This document shows positions 1-9,068 of a stretch of 64,000 nucleotides of DNA, piece after piece. The position numbers and the translations under genes were made by a program. Source of the DNA: Neolewinella aurantiaca (GTDB lineage Bacteria > Bacteroidota > Bacteroidia > Chitinophagales > Saprospiraceae); NCBI RefSeq assembly GCF_008014675.1, contig NZ_VOXD01000011.1:62001-126000 (forward strand). Reading direction: 5' to 3'. The number at the start of each line of letters is the position of its first letter. The first letter of the stretch is position 1. The notes beneath the pieces were generated by a model. It did no database searches. It had not been told where the DNA came from and worked only from the letters and a program-made list of their open reading frames with translations.

Positions 1-22
1 CCCCTTTCCGCATTCTTAAAAT

Positions 23-565
23 GTGAAGTTTATTATCTACGACATCGAAGCCACCTGCTGGGAAGGTCGCCCTCCCGGAATGGTTCAGGAAACCATTGAA
101 ATAGGAGCTTGCGAACTCGACCGGTTTGGTCGCATTCAGGATTATTTCAGCCGTTTGGTTCGCCCGGTCCTCCATCCGACCATCAGCCATTTTTGCCGGA
201 ACCTGACCAAAATTGATCAGGTAGAGCTCAATCGTGCCCAGGGCTTCAACCGTGTCATCGAAGATTTTCAGGATTGGATCGGTGTGCACGATTCCGAATA
301 TATTCTTGCAAGTTGGGGGAAGTTTGACCCTCAGCAGTTGGCAGCCGATTGCCGTTTGCACAAAATGGATGACTACTGGCTCGACGAGCACATCAACCTA
401 AAGGCACAGTATCAGGACATCAAGGGGCTCCCCAAGAAACGCGGTCTCAAATCTGCCGTTAAGCACGAGGGCTATGAGTGGGAGGGCGAGCAGCACCGGG
501 CTCTTACCGATGCTAAAAACACCGTGAAGGTGTTTCAGTCGCTTATCGATATGTGGCAGTACTGA
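23..565 (+). CDS. DEDDh-type 3'-5' exonuclease (ERI1/KapD-like)
   Basis: A 180-residue protein with the RNase T/ERI1-like exonuclease fold. The DEDDh catalytic set is visible: D7 and E9 in the opening strand (YDIEAT), D102 in SWGKFD, and H158/D163 in HRALTDA. Family members remove nucleotides from RNA or DNA 3' ends with two metal ions; this length and the ERI1-like opening favour a small RNA-trimming enzyme, but the substrate cannot be read from sequence. The start is GTG, because the overlapping ATG two bases upstream is followed at once by a stop. It is a single gene that converges on the dihydroorotase gene, with a hairpin between them. Confidence 0.85.
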   Translation: MKFIIYDIEATCWEGRPPGMVQETIEIGACELDRFGRIQDYFSRLVRPVLHPTISHFCRNLTKIDQVELNRAQGFNRVIEDFQDWIGVHDSEYILASWGKFDPQQLAADCRLHKMDDYWLDEHINLKAQYQDIKGLPKKRGLKSAVKHEGYEWEGEQHRALTDAKNTVKVFQSLIDMWQY

Positions 566-584
566 ATCTGGCTGAAACACAAGA

Positions 585-614
585 AGTGCCATCGTTGGTA
601 TTGACGATGGCACT
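585..614. terminator. Hairpin between convergent genes
   Basis: An 11-bp perfect stem (AGTGCCATCGT paired with ACGATGGCACT) and an 8-base loop lie between the exonuclease stop and the dihydroorotase stop. There is no clean T tract on either side, so it is a probable bidirectional terminator or mRNA-end stabiliser. Confidence 0.55.
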
Positions 615-659
615 CCTGTTGGTTCTAAGTCCGTTGTCCTGATAGTATTGCTATACGCG

Positions 660-2006
660 TTAGTCTCTGGTAAAGTCGAGGCGCATCCCTTTAACTTCTT
701 CGAAGAATAAGCCCCGGTCATAGGCCAGGTGCCCCGAAACGATTGTTTGCCGGACGCGACCTTCAAACGATTCTCCTTCCAGCGGAGACCATCCCACTTT
801 GTAGAAAATGTTGTCTTGGGCAACGGTCCAGTCTTCTTTGGGGTCATAAATGATGATGTCGGCGTACATCCCTTCGTCAAGAAAGCCACGGCGGTCCACC
901 TCAAAACAAATGGCCGGGGCATGACACATTTTTTCGATCACGCGCTCCAGAGTTATGTCTCCTTTCTGTACGAGCCGCATCATCATATCCAGCGAATGCT
1001 GCACCAAAGGAAGTCCACCGGGGGCTTTGAAGTAATCACTGCGGGCCTTCTCCTCTGCAGTATGAGGAGCGTGATCGGTAGCGATCACATCGAAGCGGTT
1101 GTCGAGCAGCGCCGGCAAGAGCGCTTTCCGGTGGTGCTCCGCTTTGATGGCCGGGTTGCACTTTATTTTATTACCAAGCCTCAGGTAATCGTCGGCGTTG
1201 AAGGTAAGGTGGTGAACACACACTTCGGCGGTGATTCTCTTTTCTTCCAGCGGGATGTCGTTGCGGAACAGGGCAATTTCATCTTCAGTGCTTATATGAA
1301 GGATGTGGAGACGGGTATTGTGTTTTTTGGCCAGTTCCACGGCGAGGCTGCTGGATTTATAACAGCCGGCAGCTGAGCGGATGTTGGGATGTTCCGTGAC
1401 CGGGATGTCGTCTCCGTATTTCTCTTTAGCCGCCGCTGCGTTGCTCCGGATGGTGGCTTCATCTTCGCAGTGGGTCGCTATCAGGAGCGGACAATCAGCG
1501 AATAGTGCATCCAGTACCTGGCGGTCATCGACCAGCATATTTCCGGTACTGCTACCCATGAAAATCTTTAGTCCGCAGACGGTTTTAGGGTCGGTGCGTA
1601 GCGCTTCTTCGCGGTTGTCGTTCGAGGCACCCATGTAAAAACTGTAATTGGCAGGGCTCACCTGAGCAGCCTTGTCGTACTTCGCTTGCAGCAGTTCCTG
1701 CGTCAGCGCAGCCGGCTTTGTATTTGGCATCTCCATGAAGGTAGTGGTGCCTCCGGCCACGGCAGCGCGACTTTCTGTTTTTATGGTCGCCTTATGCGTA
1801 AGGCCCGGCTCCCGGAAATGAACCTGATCGTCGATGATGCCCGGAAGAACAAGACAGCCTTCGGCGTTGATCTCTTGATCGGCATGCCGGTCTATGGAAG
1901 AGCCAACGGCTTCGATAAATCCGTTTTTAACGAAGATGTCTCCGGTAAATCGTTTTCCCCGGTTGACGATCGTGCCGCCTTTAATTAGAATGGTTCCCTT
2001 GCGCAT
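660..2006 (-). CDS. pyrC: Dihydroorotase (Bacteroidota class I type)
   Basis: A 448-residue amidohydrolase that interconverts carbamoyl-aspartate and dihydroorotate in pyrimidine synthesis. Family marks are visible: VLPGIIDDQVHFREPG near residue 60, the EMPNT segment, GLKIFMGSSTGNML, ATHCE, HILHIST and ATDHAPH, followed by the C-terminal composite sandwich strand of amidohydrolases. The usual first metal-ligand His of the HxH motif is Gln61 here (DDQVH), while His63 is kept. The same Gln is, from memory, found in the Porphyromonas gingivalis enzyme, so it appears to be lineage-typical. ATG at 2006 was chosen over an in-frame TTG seven codons upstream. Stand-alone gene; other pyrimidine genes are not in the window. 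Confidence 0.88.
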   Translation of the reverse strand: MRKGTILIKGGTIVNRGKRFTGDIFVKNGFIEAVGSSIDRHADQEINAEGCLVLPGIIDDQVHFREPGLTHKATIKTESRAAVAGGTTTFMEMPNTKPAALTQELLQAKYDKAAQVSPANYSFYMGASNDNREEALRTDPKTVCGLKIFMGSSTGNMLVDDRQVLDALFADCPLLIATHCEDEATIRSNAAAAKEKYGDDIPVTEHPNIRSAAGCYKSSSLAVELAKKHNTRLHILHISTEDEIALFRNDIPLEEKRITAEVCVHHLTFNADDYLRLGNKIKCNPAIKAEHHRKALLPALLDNRFDVIATDHAPHTAEEKARSDYFKAPGGLPLVQHSLDMMMRLVQKGDITLERVIEKMCHAPAICFEVDRRGFLDEGMYADIIIYDPKEDWTVAQDNIFYKVGWSPLEGESFEGRVRQTIVSGHLAYDRGLFFEEVKGMRLDFTRD

Positions 2007-2125
2007 AGTGTCTGAATTTTCGCGCAAGTTAATGAATCGGCGGTTGAGTCGCTGTTGCTTTAACTCAACCGACGGCCAGGCTGTCCTGGAGCCACTGCAA
2101 TCAACCGTCGATCTGTATTTTTTTC

Positions 2126-2147
2126 GGGCGCCGGCGCGCAGGTGCAG
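2126..2147 (+). repeat. 22-bp dispersed repeat, single copy
   Basis: A copy of the family GGGCGC-Nx-CGCAGGTGCA, with two extra bases in the middle, in the 324-bp gap between the divergent dihydroorotase and barrel-protein genes. No other feature is evident in this gap apart from AT-rich DNA. Confidence 0.7.
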
Positions 2148-2330
2148 GGTGGGGTTGGAGAGAAGAGGTGCTCCGTTGGTAGATCTTAACCTCTCTTTAG
2201 TATATCAATCGCAAAATTTAAGATTTCAAAGTGCAACCTTCGTAAAGCGACAAACGCCCTTATAGTAAATTCAATCTCTGGAAAGGAACACGTAGTCTTT
2301 CCGGTTTATTCACCTTTCACTTACCTAAAC

Positions 2331-3017
2331 ATGATATCTATGAGACTCTTTACTTTACTCATCTGTGTATTCGCTTTTACGGCACTTTCCGCTCAATCGG
2401 TGAGTGTGGATGCCGATGGACCCGTCCTGGCGTACAAGACCGAGACCCAAACCACCAACATCAATGCATCTTATGCCTTAACCGGTCGCGAACGCACTCT
2501 ACTTGGTGACCTCGACCTGAGTGGTGCATGGGGTGGCCCTACTTACAATTACTCCGCTACCGGAGACGATTGGGCGCTGCTGCGTGGTGGCTTCGGTGGA
2601 TTGGAGTTCTCGGATGAACTCTTCATCGGCTACGGCGGCTGGAAAAGCCGCGAAGAGCACACCGTCGATAACCCGACGAGTCTCTCCCCGAAGTTCGACT
2701 ACAAGCACAGCGGCCTCATCATCGCCTACTCACCCTTTGCTTACAACGCTATTCATCCGCGAATCACTACTGTTTTCGGTCCCGGCCGGTTTGAGATTCT
2801 TGACGACTCGGTCCCCGGATTCACCGGCGAACGCGACGATCGCTTCCTCGCCGGTCAGGCCACAATTGGTCTGGAACTCAATCTTTTCCAGTGGTTCCGG
2901 TTGGGCATCGACGGTGGTTACCGCTTCGCTTCCGGCATCGATAATGAACTTGTTACGGCCGATGATGTTTCGGGTGCTATCATCCAGGCTGAAGCACGTT
3001 TTGGTTTCAGCTGGTAA
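2331..3017 (+). CDS. Secreted, probably outer-membrane beta-barrel protein
   Basis: A 228-residue protein of unknown function. Residues 1-21 form a signal peptide (short hydrophobic stretch ending LSAQ). The rest alternates hydrophobic and polar residues with many Gly, Tyr, Trp and Phe (for example GGFGGLEF, GYGGW, FRLGIDGGYRFASG) and ends in a terminal aromatic strand, AEARFGFSW. This pattern fits a small 8-10 strand outer-membrane barrel, but no named family is recognised. Two in-frame ATGs (2331 and 2340) are possible starts; both keep the signal peptide. It converges on the metalloprotease gene. Confidence 0.7.
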   Translation: MISMRLFTLLICVFAFTALSAQSVSVDADGPVLAYKTETQTTNINASYALTGRERTLLGDLDLSGAWGGPTYNYSATGDDWALLRGGFGGLEFSDELFIGYGGWKSREEHTVDNPTSLSPKFDYKHSGLIIAYSPFAYNAIHPRITTVFGPGRFEILDDSVPGFTGERDDRFLAGQATIGLELNLFQWFRLGIDGGYRFASGIDNELVTADDVSGAIIQAEARFGFSW

Positions 3018-3189
3018 CGAAGAATAGTAGAACCGGTACAATGGCTAACTCCTTGTTTTGCCGCTGGTTCTTCCCCAATTGAATGTGTGTGATTTACAAT
3101 GGTGGAAGTGGGGCAACAGCCTTGCTCCCGCCATTTTTAATTGCTATCCGTGTGAGGGCAGAAAGCCGGACATCAGTACCTGCCCTGGT

Positions 3190-3224
3190 AAAAAAGCCCC
3201 GCCGGACACATAGTCCGACGGGGC
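3190..3224 (-). terminator. Rho-independent terminator of the metalloprotease gene
   Basis: GCCCCG/CGGGGC stem extended by CGGA/TCCG with one mismatch. Read on the minus strand, the stem is followed by six T residues. It lies just after the minus-strand metalloprotease stop. Confidence 0.8.
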
Positions 3225-3260
3225 AGTTGAGTATAGGTACTAATGCAACACTTTATGCAA

Positions 3261-5723
3261 TTACCTCGCAACCGTGAATTTTGTGGTTGCGGAATATCCT
3301 GACGCTGCGTTTAAACGAACGAAGTACGTTCCTGCAGGGAAGTCATTCACGGGCAGCGCAACGCGCTGCTCTCCGGCCACAAGGCTTACCTCCATATTTC
3401 GTACAGTACGGCCAGTCATGTCGATTACCTGTACGGTGGCGACAGTGGCTTCCACCATCGCTAAGTTCAGATTCACAATGCTCGAAGCTGGGTTAGGGAA
3501 TACATCGAGAGATTCAGCAGCAGGAACCAGTGTTTCCTCCTGCGGGATAATCGGTTCGTTGCCGGGGATCAGCGCTACGCAGGCAGCTCCTTCGTAAATT
3601 CGGATGTTGCGGAAGTAAGAATTTCCGTTTCGGGGCGCACCATCGTGGTCACACACGAAGAAAATCCGGTCGAATGTACCCGTGTAGTACTGACCTACAG
3701 GGATCGAGTAAGCTTTCCAGTTCCCGATGGTATTATAATCTTTGAAGTCTCCGTAGCCCCAGGTTTGGGTTCCGAAAAGCTGGAAAGCATAATTGGAGCT
3801 GATGGTATTGTTGTTATCGAAACCAATGCCATGTATTTCTCCTTGCCGGGAAGAACCAAACTCAAATTCAAGTACGGTGTTTGGCGTAACGGTGTAGTCA
3901 ATCATTACGTCTTTCCAGGCGTTGTTCTGTATTGATATTCCCGTCGAGTTACTCAGGACGGTAACGTTACCCTTGTCCTGATTGCCTCCGTAGGTAGTGG
4001 GCACGTTGACCTGAAAATCAAGAGCGTCACAGGAGGTATCTCCTCCGCCACCACCGGAGCCTCCTCCGTCGTCGCTAGTGTTGGCACAGAATTGTTCTGT
4101 GGTTGAGGTGGTAAAATTGCCACCTGTAGCAACGTCCGTGCCGTTCAGGTTAATGGTATAGGCACCGTTTCCGTAAGAGCAGCAAATACCGTCGCCGTAA
4201 GTATCGGTAATGGTAAAGGTGTAGCAATCGTCTTCGAGGCAGAATTCCTCCGTATAGCTGGTGTTTCTTTGGCTGTAACCACCGCCTGATGCAACAGTGC
4301 TTCCGGCAGAATTAGTGAGCGTCCAGGCTGTTTCACCGGGGTAGTTGTCGGTGCGGATGGTAACCGTTACTTCGTTTTCGGTACAGTTCGTTCCGTTGTC
4401 GCCGCCGCCGTTATCGCCACCGCCACCGGTGCTGCAGCTGGTCAGGCAACTGCCGCTATAGGCCCGGTTACGGATAAGGTTGCCGGGCTGCGTACCGAAA
4501 CCGTTGTTGAGGTTCACTCCTGCACTCGTCAGGTGGCAATAGCTCATAATAGTACCGCCGCCGCTGGGCAGACCAACCGAACTGGAGCAACCTCCTTCGG
4601 TTGCGTAACAACCGTCGATGGCCGTGTTATTGTTGTTCCAAACACAGGCGTGGGTGTGTTGTGAACCAAAGTTGTGGCCAAGCTCATGGGCCAAAACGTT
4701 GACCGACCAGCTGTAGCTCGGAACGGCGTTGTAGTTGTTGTCGATAGAGCTAAAGCCGTACGCATAGCTCGGAGCACACAAAACATTGACGTAAGCCACA
4801 CCTCCACTCGCCTGAAACGACACAAGGTGAGCGATGTCTCCGTTGAAATTTGTACGGGTGGAGCGGAAAGCACTAAGGTTGTCGCTGCTGCTGTTGGCAT
4901 TGAAAGGATCCTGACTTGACCAGACGTACAGCTCACTGAGAACGAGGTTGATGTTTTCGTTGGCGTAGAGTACCGCAACCTGGTTGAACAGCCCGGTCAG
5001 GAAGCTCGTAACGTTGGCAACGCTGCCGCGTTGCTGGAAGATAGAATAATCGGCTTCCAGGTAAAGGTTGACGCAGTTGTTGGCGTCTTTCTGACTCGGA
5101 TCAAGGTCGATAAGGTCCTTGGGCGAATAAGGGATATTAGAGTCCGGAGTTTCACAGACGCCCAGGTCGGGAGCAGGCAGGTCATGATCGTTGTAAATGA
5201 CGTGACGAACTTCGTCTTTGCCAGACATCTTACCCAGTACGAAATTGCCCGCATTGGTAGCGATCATACCACTGAGCTCATCTTCGAAAATGGACACTGC
5301 AACCAGACTTGTTTTGTCATCAGACACAATGCCCCGGTAATGAAGTCCGAGCGGCGATTTATTGTAGCTGTTGCTTCCACTTTCGGTCACCCGAAAGCCG
5401 TCGGCGAAGATGTCGGCCCGCACAAGGTCCACTTTTCCGATACCGCCGGGAATGGTTAATTCCAGACGGTCAGGAGCGCTCTTGCGCAAGTCGTTCATTC
5501 CGGTTTCGGAAAGTTCGAAAACAGTATAGTCTGCACCCACCTCATCGAGGGCTTTAACGAACGAACTGCTCTTTGCGGAAGTGAATATGTCGAAAGTTTC
5601 CTCGCTGCTTTGGGTAGCTGTAGCCTGCTCAACGAGGGCAGAAGGACGAAGATTTTGGGCGGTTAGCCCGGTTGCCAGCAGGCTGGTGCAAAGCACTGCC
5701 AGACAGAAAGTAATAAAGCGCAT
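3261..5723 (-). CDS. Secreted M12-type zinc metalloprotease with T9SS sorting domain
   Basis: An 820-residue exported protease. Layout: signal peptide 1-22 (ATGLTAQ); propeptide-like region to about 210; reprolysin/adamalysin-like catalytic domain about 215-425 with the zinc motif HELGHNFGSQH (H346, E347, H350, H356); a Gly/Asp-rich linker at about 432-445; a disulphide-type domain containing GDGICC; a second Gly-rich linker; a lectin-like beta domain; and a C-terminal domain of about 75 residues beginning LDVFPNPAS and ending in KFTVAR, the T9SS type A sorting signal. Such proteins cross the outer membrane by the type IX system and are anchored or released. Peptide substrates cannot be predicted. 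Single gene with its own terminator. Confidence 0.88.
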   Translation of the reverse strand: MRFITFCLAVLCTSLLATGLTAQNLRPSALVEQATATQSSEETFDIFTSAKSSSFVKALDEVGADYTVFELSETGMNDLRKSAPDRLELTIPGGIGKVDLVRADIFADGFRVTESGSNSYNKSPLGLHYRGIVSDDKTSLVAVSIFEDELSGMIATNAGNFVLGKMSGKDEVRHVIYNDHDLPAPDLGVCETPDSNIPYSPKDLIDLDPSQKDANNCVNLYLEADYSIFQQRGSVANVTSFLTGLFNQVAVLYANENINLVLSELYVWSSQDPFNANSSSDNLSAFRSTRTNFNGDIAHLVSFQASGGVAYVNVLCAPSYAYGFSSIDNNYNAVPSYSWSVNVLAHELGHNFGSQHTHACVWNNNNTAIDGCYATEGGCSSSVGLPSGGGTIMSYCHLTSAGVNLNNGFGTQPGNLIRNRAYSGSCLTSCSTGGGGDNGGGDNGTNCTENEVTVTIRTDNYPGETAWTLTNSAGSTVASGGGYSQRNTSYTEEFCLEDDCYTFTITDTYGDGICCSYGNGAYTINLNGTDVATGGNFTTSTTEQFCANTSDDGGGSGGGGGDTSCDALDFQVNVPTTYGGNQDKGNVTVLSNSTGISIQNNAWKDVMIDYTVTPNTVLEFEFGSSRQGEIHGIGFDNNNTISSNYAFQLFGTQTWGYGDFKDYNTIGNWKAYSIPVGQYYTGTFDRIFFVCDHDGAPRNGNSYFRNIRIYEGAACVALIPGNEPIIPQEETLVPAAESLDVFPNPASSIVNLNLAMVEATVATVQVIDMTGRTVRNMEVSLVAGEQRVALPVNDFPAGTYFVRLNAASGYSATTKFTVAR

Positions 5724-6077
5724 GATAGCGATGTTGGTTTGAATAAATGATATGAAGTAGCGGATCTCGCCCGTTGGCGAAACCGTTATTTACAAGGAGT
5801 ATGCTATGCTGGGATTAAAAAATGGTCAGTTCACAAAATATCTGCACACGATCACGGTGAAGTGATGTGCAGAAACTAATAGGTCATTATTGTGCTGAAC
5901 GGAAAGGAATGTTACTACAGATAAAATGGCCCGTGCAAGGGCAATAAACAGTGGGTAAAGTCTGAAATATTTTCCTTTAAACGGCACTTTTGCGGGATTA
6001 GTTGTGCAAACAGTGAAAAAACATCTGTGGCCCCGGGGGCATGGGGTTGTAGATGTATTGTTACATGACTACAAGGG
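5724..6077. other. Intergenic region, no feature recognised
   Basis: 354 bp between two minus-strand T9SS cargo genes. It must carry the promoter of the metalloprotease gene, but no convincing -33/-7 pair, RNA gene or copy of the dispersed repeat was found. Confidence 0.5.
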
Positions 6078-8063
6078 TTAGTGGATTAGGATCCGCCGGA
6101 CGAAATTTTTGCTGCCATCCGTCAGCCGCAACAAATAAGTTCCGGAAGGGAGGTCTGAAACATTGATCGTAGCCGTATTACCAGCTACCTTGTATTCAGC
6201 AATTTTGCCTCTCGAGGCACCGTAAAGTTGTACCGTGCCGGTGGCGGACTGAAGGCTGGCCGGGAACGCAACTCTTACCTGATCGTCGGCCGGATTGGGG
6301 GAGACTATAAGTTGGTTGTCCTGTTCTTCTCCGGTTGCATTTGATTCAAGGGTGAAGATTATCCAGTCGATGTTGAACGCTGCTCCTCCGGTAATATTCA
6401 GGCGCATCACCTGCTGGCCGGCTTCCAGCATTACTGGGCCTTCGGCACTTATTTCCTGATAATCATTCCAGCCTGCCGTTACTGGCGTAACGAAATTTAC
6501 GGTTGCGTCAGCAGGGAAGTTCAGCGTAAAGGCACTGGCTGCGTCGTCGGAGGCGATCCGAGCGTCAACCCTGTAGTTTCCGGCAGTTTCCACATCGACG
6601 GTATATTCAATCCATTCTCCCGCCGAGACGTAACCGAGTACATAGCCATCATCCGGACCTCCTCCGATGTCGACTCCTTCCGAGAGGCGGTATCCGCCGC
6701 CCTGATTGGCGGAATCGTTATCGTTATAGGCAACGTCCTGACCGCCGTTGTCGTAATCCTCTACTTCTATTTTGCCGGGAATCGCCTGGGGGGTATTGTT
6801 GTAGGGCGACTGGACGTCTGAGGAAAGCGTTAACCGCTGCGGATACCCGTGCGTCAGGCGGCCAGTCGCATCGTGGGTGTACAGCCGGTAAGTGAAAACA
6901 CCGTTGCTGTAGACGTCGGTATCAAGAAAAGACATGGCCGAAGGGGCCAGTCTGCCCACTTCAGCAAAGGTTCCATTTACGCCCTCGGCACGTTCTACCA
7001 CTATGCTGTCGTTGTCTGTAAGTCGGTTGTTCCAGTCCAACATCACAACCGGGTTTCCCTGGTCATCCTGTGTCGAAGTAACGACGATCTCATTGGGCGA
7101 ATCCTGATAATAGTGAATGAGGACATCTTTTACTTCAGGCCAGGTCTGGTCGGATCTGTTCAACACCCTGAAGTCGCCACCATCGTCCCAGGTGGAGGTG
7201 GCGAAGCCGTGTAAGTCTGCGAGTCCGAGGTACTCGCCGTACCAACGCATACGTGAGTTGAAGTCGGCATTTACTTTTGCGCCGTATTCGCTGATGTGAA
7301 CCGGAATGCCATACTGATCGGACCAGTCTTTTGCTGCCTGGAATTTGTTGGCCATTCCTGCGTAATCCGCCGGTGTGCCCCAGGTGCCCTGAGAGAGGCC
7401 CGCAAAATTCCACGGATCGTAGGAATGGTAATACCCCATGATGTAATCATCGTCCGGAATTTCAGCTCTGAAAAGTTCTTCTGCGTTGGAGTACTGGTTG
7501 CCGCCAAAGATCACTATTCTGGTAGGTTCCTGTTCACGGATTATTCCGAGTATCCGGGCGTTCAGGTCATCGACCTGAGCTACGGTAAGACCAAACGGCT
7601 CATTGATGATTTCATAGAGTAACTTGTCCGGTTTGTCCTGAAAACGGACAACGATCTGCCGCCAGATGGAGTCGTACCTGGCTTTGTTTTCCGTCGTATA
7701 GTTCTGTTTCAGCCAGTCTTCGTGGTGGCCGTTAAGGGTAATGTACAGCCCCCGGTCCAGGCCCCAGTCAACAACTTCTTCTACCCGGTCCATCCAGTCG
7801 GCATCGATTGTATACGGAGGGGTGTTCATGGTGTGTTCGTCCCAGCGAACAGGAACCCGGACATTCGTGAATCCCGCTGCGACGTATGCGTCGAAGTAAG
7901 CTTCCTGGGCAGGGCCGTTGTTCCACGCGCTTTCCTGCGGCGGCTCCAGAGTGTTGCCGAGGTTGATGCCCCGCCCCATACCTTCCAGGGCTTCAAAGGG
8001 AGTCAGTTGCGCGGTAAGGGTGGTGGTCGTCAGAAGGACCAGAAGGAATTGCAATAACTTCAT
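6078..8063 (-). CDS. GH5 cellulase with CBM6-like module and T9SS sorting domain
   Basis: A 661-residue secreted glycoside hydrolase. Signal peptide 1-19; GH5 barrel about 20-325 with GRGINLGNTLEPP, the acid/base Glu155 in INEPFG and the nucleophile Glu259 in HISEYGA; a fibronectin-like region about 335-420; a CBM6-type module about 430-575 (IEVEDYDNGG, YVSAGEWIEYTVDV, FNIDWIIF); and a T9SS C-terminal domain (VSPNPADDQVRVAF to the terminal His). It probably cleaves beta-1,4 glucans such as cellulose or related polymers outside the cell. No susC/D or other carbohydrate gene adjoins it. A mobile miniature element sits only 29 bp upstream of the start codon and may have changed its promoter or leader. 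Confidence 0.9.
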   Translation of the reverse strand: MKLLQFLLVLLTTTTLTAQLTPFEALEGMGRGINLGNTLEPPQESAWNNGPAQEAYFDAYVAAGFTNVRVPVRWDEHTMNTPPYTIDADWMDRVEEVVDWGLDRGLYITLNGHHEDWLKQNYTTENKARYDSIWRQIVVRFQDKPDKLLYEIINEPFGLTVAQVDDLNARILGIIREQEPTRIVIFGGNQYSNAEELFRAEIPDDDYIMGYYHSYDPWNFAGLSQGTWGTPADYAGMANKFQAAKDWSDQYGIPVHISEYGAKVNADFNSRMRWYGEYLGLADLHGFATSTWDDGGDFRVLNRSDQTWPEVKDVLIHYYQDSPNEIVVTSTQDDQGNPVVMLDWNNRLTDNDSIVVERAEGVNGTFAEVGRLAPSAMSFLDTDVYSNGVFTYRLYTHDATGRLTHGYPQRLTLSSDVQSPYNNTPQAIPGKIEVEDYDNGGQDVAYNDNDSANQGGGYRLSEGVDIGGGPDDGYVLGYVSAGEWIEYTVDVETAGNYRVDARIASDDAASAFTLNFPADATVNFVTPVTAGWNDYQEISAEGPVMLEAGQQVMRLNITGGAAFNIDWIIFTLESNATGEEQDNQLIVSPNPADDQVRVAFPASLQSATGTVQLYGASRGKIAEYKVAGNTATINVSDLPSGTYLLRLTDGSKNFVRRILIH

Positions 8064-8092
8064 AATATGGTGATCGACTTTAAGATTATAAC

Positions 8093-8217
8093 TATACTAC
8101 TGGACATTTTTGATTTTCCACCTCACCCTCCGTCCTTTTCAGCAAGGTTTGCCTAAGGCTCAGCGGAGAGGGAACCAAACCTCGAAGAAGCCGCGAAGCG
8201 AAATGTCCAGTAGTGTG
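8093..8217 (+). mobile_element. Miniature inverted-repeat element (MITE), copy 1
   Basis: A 125-bp element with 17-base imperfect terminal inverted repeats (left TATACTACTGGACATTT; right end, reversed, CACACTACTGGACATTT). It is flanked by a perfect 9-bp direct repeat, GATTATAAC, at 8084-8092 and 8218-8226. A second copy of the same length at 52033-52157 differs at 9 positions and has a different 9-bp duplication. It has no coding capacity, so movement would need a transposase supplied elsewhere. Confidence 0.9.
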
Positions 8218-8335
8218 GATTATAACCCAATTAATTGATTTACCCGGAGAATTTCAAAGGTACATACACTATTTTAAGATGCGCCGTTGGTGCTATACGC
8301 TCTACCGGCAGGCTGATGCCTGCTGTCATTTTCCT

Positions 8336-8441
8336 GATTTGGGCGCAGACGCAGGTGCAGTAGACGGACAACAGCATGCTGCTCCGCAAGCGATACCGGT
8401 CTTCCAACAACCTTCTTTGCACCCGCGGCCGCGCCCAAATC
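8336..8441. repeat. Inverted pair of the 22-bp dispersed repeat
   Basis: Left arm GGGCGC-AGA-CGCAGGTGCA at 8341-8359 and right arm TTTGCACCCGC-GGCCGCGCCC at 8416-8436 face each other. The arms extend outward by five more complementary bases (GATTT and AAATC). The DNA between them is not shared with the other pairs. The pair lies in the divergent gap before the gene at 8479. Confidence 0.8.
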
Positions 8442-8478
8442 TAAAAACACTTAAATTGCCATCAAAACAAAGCCAGAC

Positions 8479-8898
8479 ATGCTCGGAGATATTTGGAATG
8501 CTACTTTGAAAGGAATGAATGATCTTGCCGGATCAGTTGGCGAAGGCGCCAGAGAAAAGAGTCTGGCCCTGATCGAGGATTGGTTGGAAATTTTCCCTCA
8601 ACTGGCCGAATACGGGTTGGAAATTACCAGTTTCAGCATGGGCCTGGCCATTAGCCCGAGCCTGAACGTGGAATTGCTGGGCAAGCACGAAGACTGGTCT
8701 GACGAAGCGATCGCCAAACGTCTGGCCGATCACAAAGGTGAGCACTCCATTACCACCGTACTTTCGACCATCCGTACCGCTTATCGGCTACAAAAGAAAA
8801 CCCAGGCTCCGCTGCGAGATCCCTTGATCCTGAAAATTGTCGTTCGGATTTCTCCGGAAGTGCGGGTAGTACTGGGCCAGCCGATACTGGACGATTGA
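8479..8898 (+). CDS. Small conserved-looking cytosolic protein, function unknown
   Basis: A 139-residue soluble protein without signal peptide or membrane segment. The N-terminal half is predicted helical (GAREKSLALIEDWLEIFPQLAEYGLEITSFSMGLAISPSLNVELLG). The C-terminal part reads as a helix followed by two strands with a hydrophobic pattern (LILKIVVRISPEVRVVLGQPILDD). No family is recognised and no catalytic motif is visible. Codon use resembles the neighbours and the start ATG lies just after an A-rich leader, so it is judged a real gene. It could be the first gene of a unit with the DASS transporter 170 bp downstream. Confidence 0.65.
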   Translation: MLGDIWNATLKGMNDLAGSVGEGAREKSLALIEDWLEIFPQLAEYGLEITSFSMGLAISPSLNVELLGKHEDWSDEAIAKRLADHKGEHSITTVLSTIRTAYRLQKKTQAPLRDPLILKIVVRISPEVRVVLGQPILDD

Positions 8899-9068
8899 CC
8901 CGAAGAGGGTAGGGTAGCCCAAAATGAAAATTTCAGTGGCTTGTACCGCCCTGCACCAGCGGTGGTTCTTCCGGTTGTAAAAAGGAGCAGAGGAAGCGGA
9001 ACAATTGAAAATTTTGTAATATTACCGGTAAATGCCCAGCGATCAGGAGCAATGGTAATCATCTACGA

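Noticed and set aside
585-614. Hairpins and repeat pairs as parts of a CRISPR array
   Set aside because: No regularly spaced direct repeats with unique spacers and no cas gene occur in the window.
8240-8422. A 60-codon minus-strand frame with CTCVCAQ, like the TonB receptor signal peptide
   Set aside because: The similarity comes only from the shared repeat copy; there is no gene body after it.
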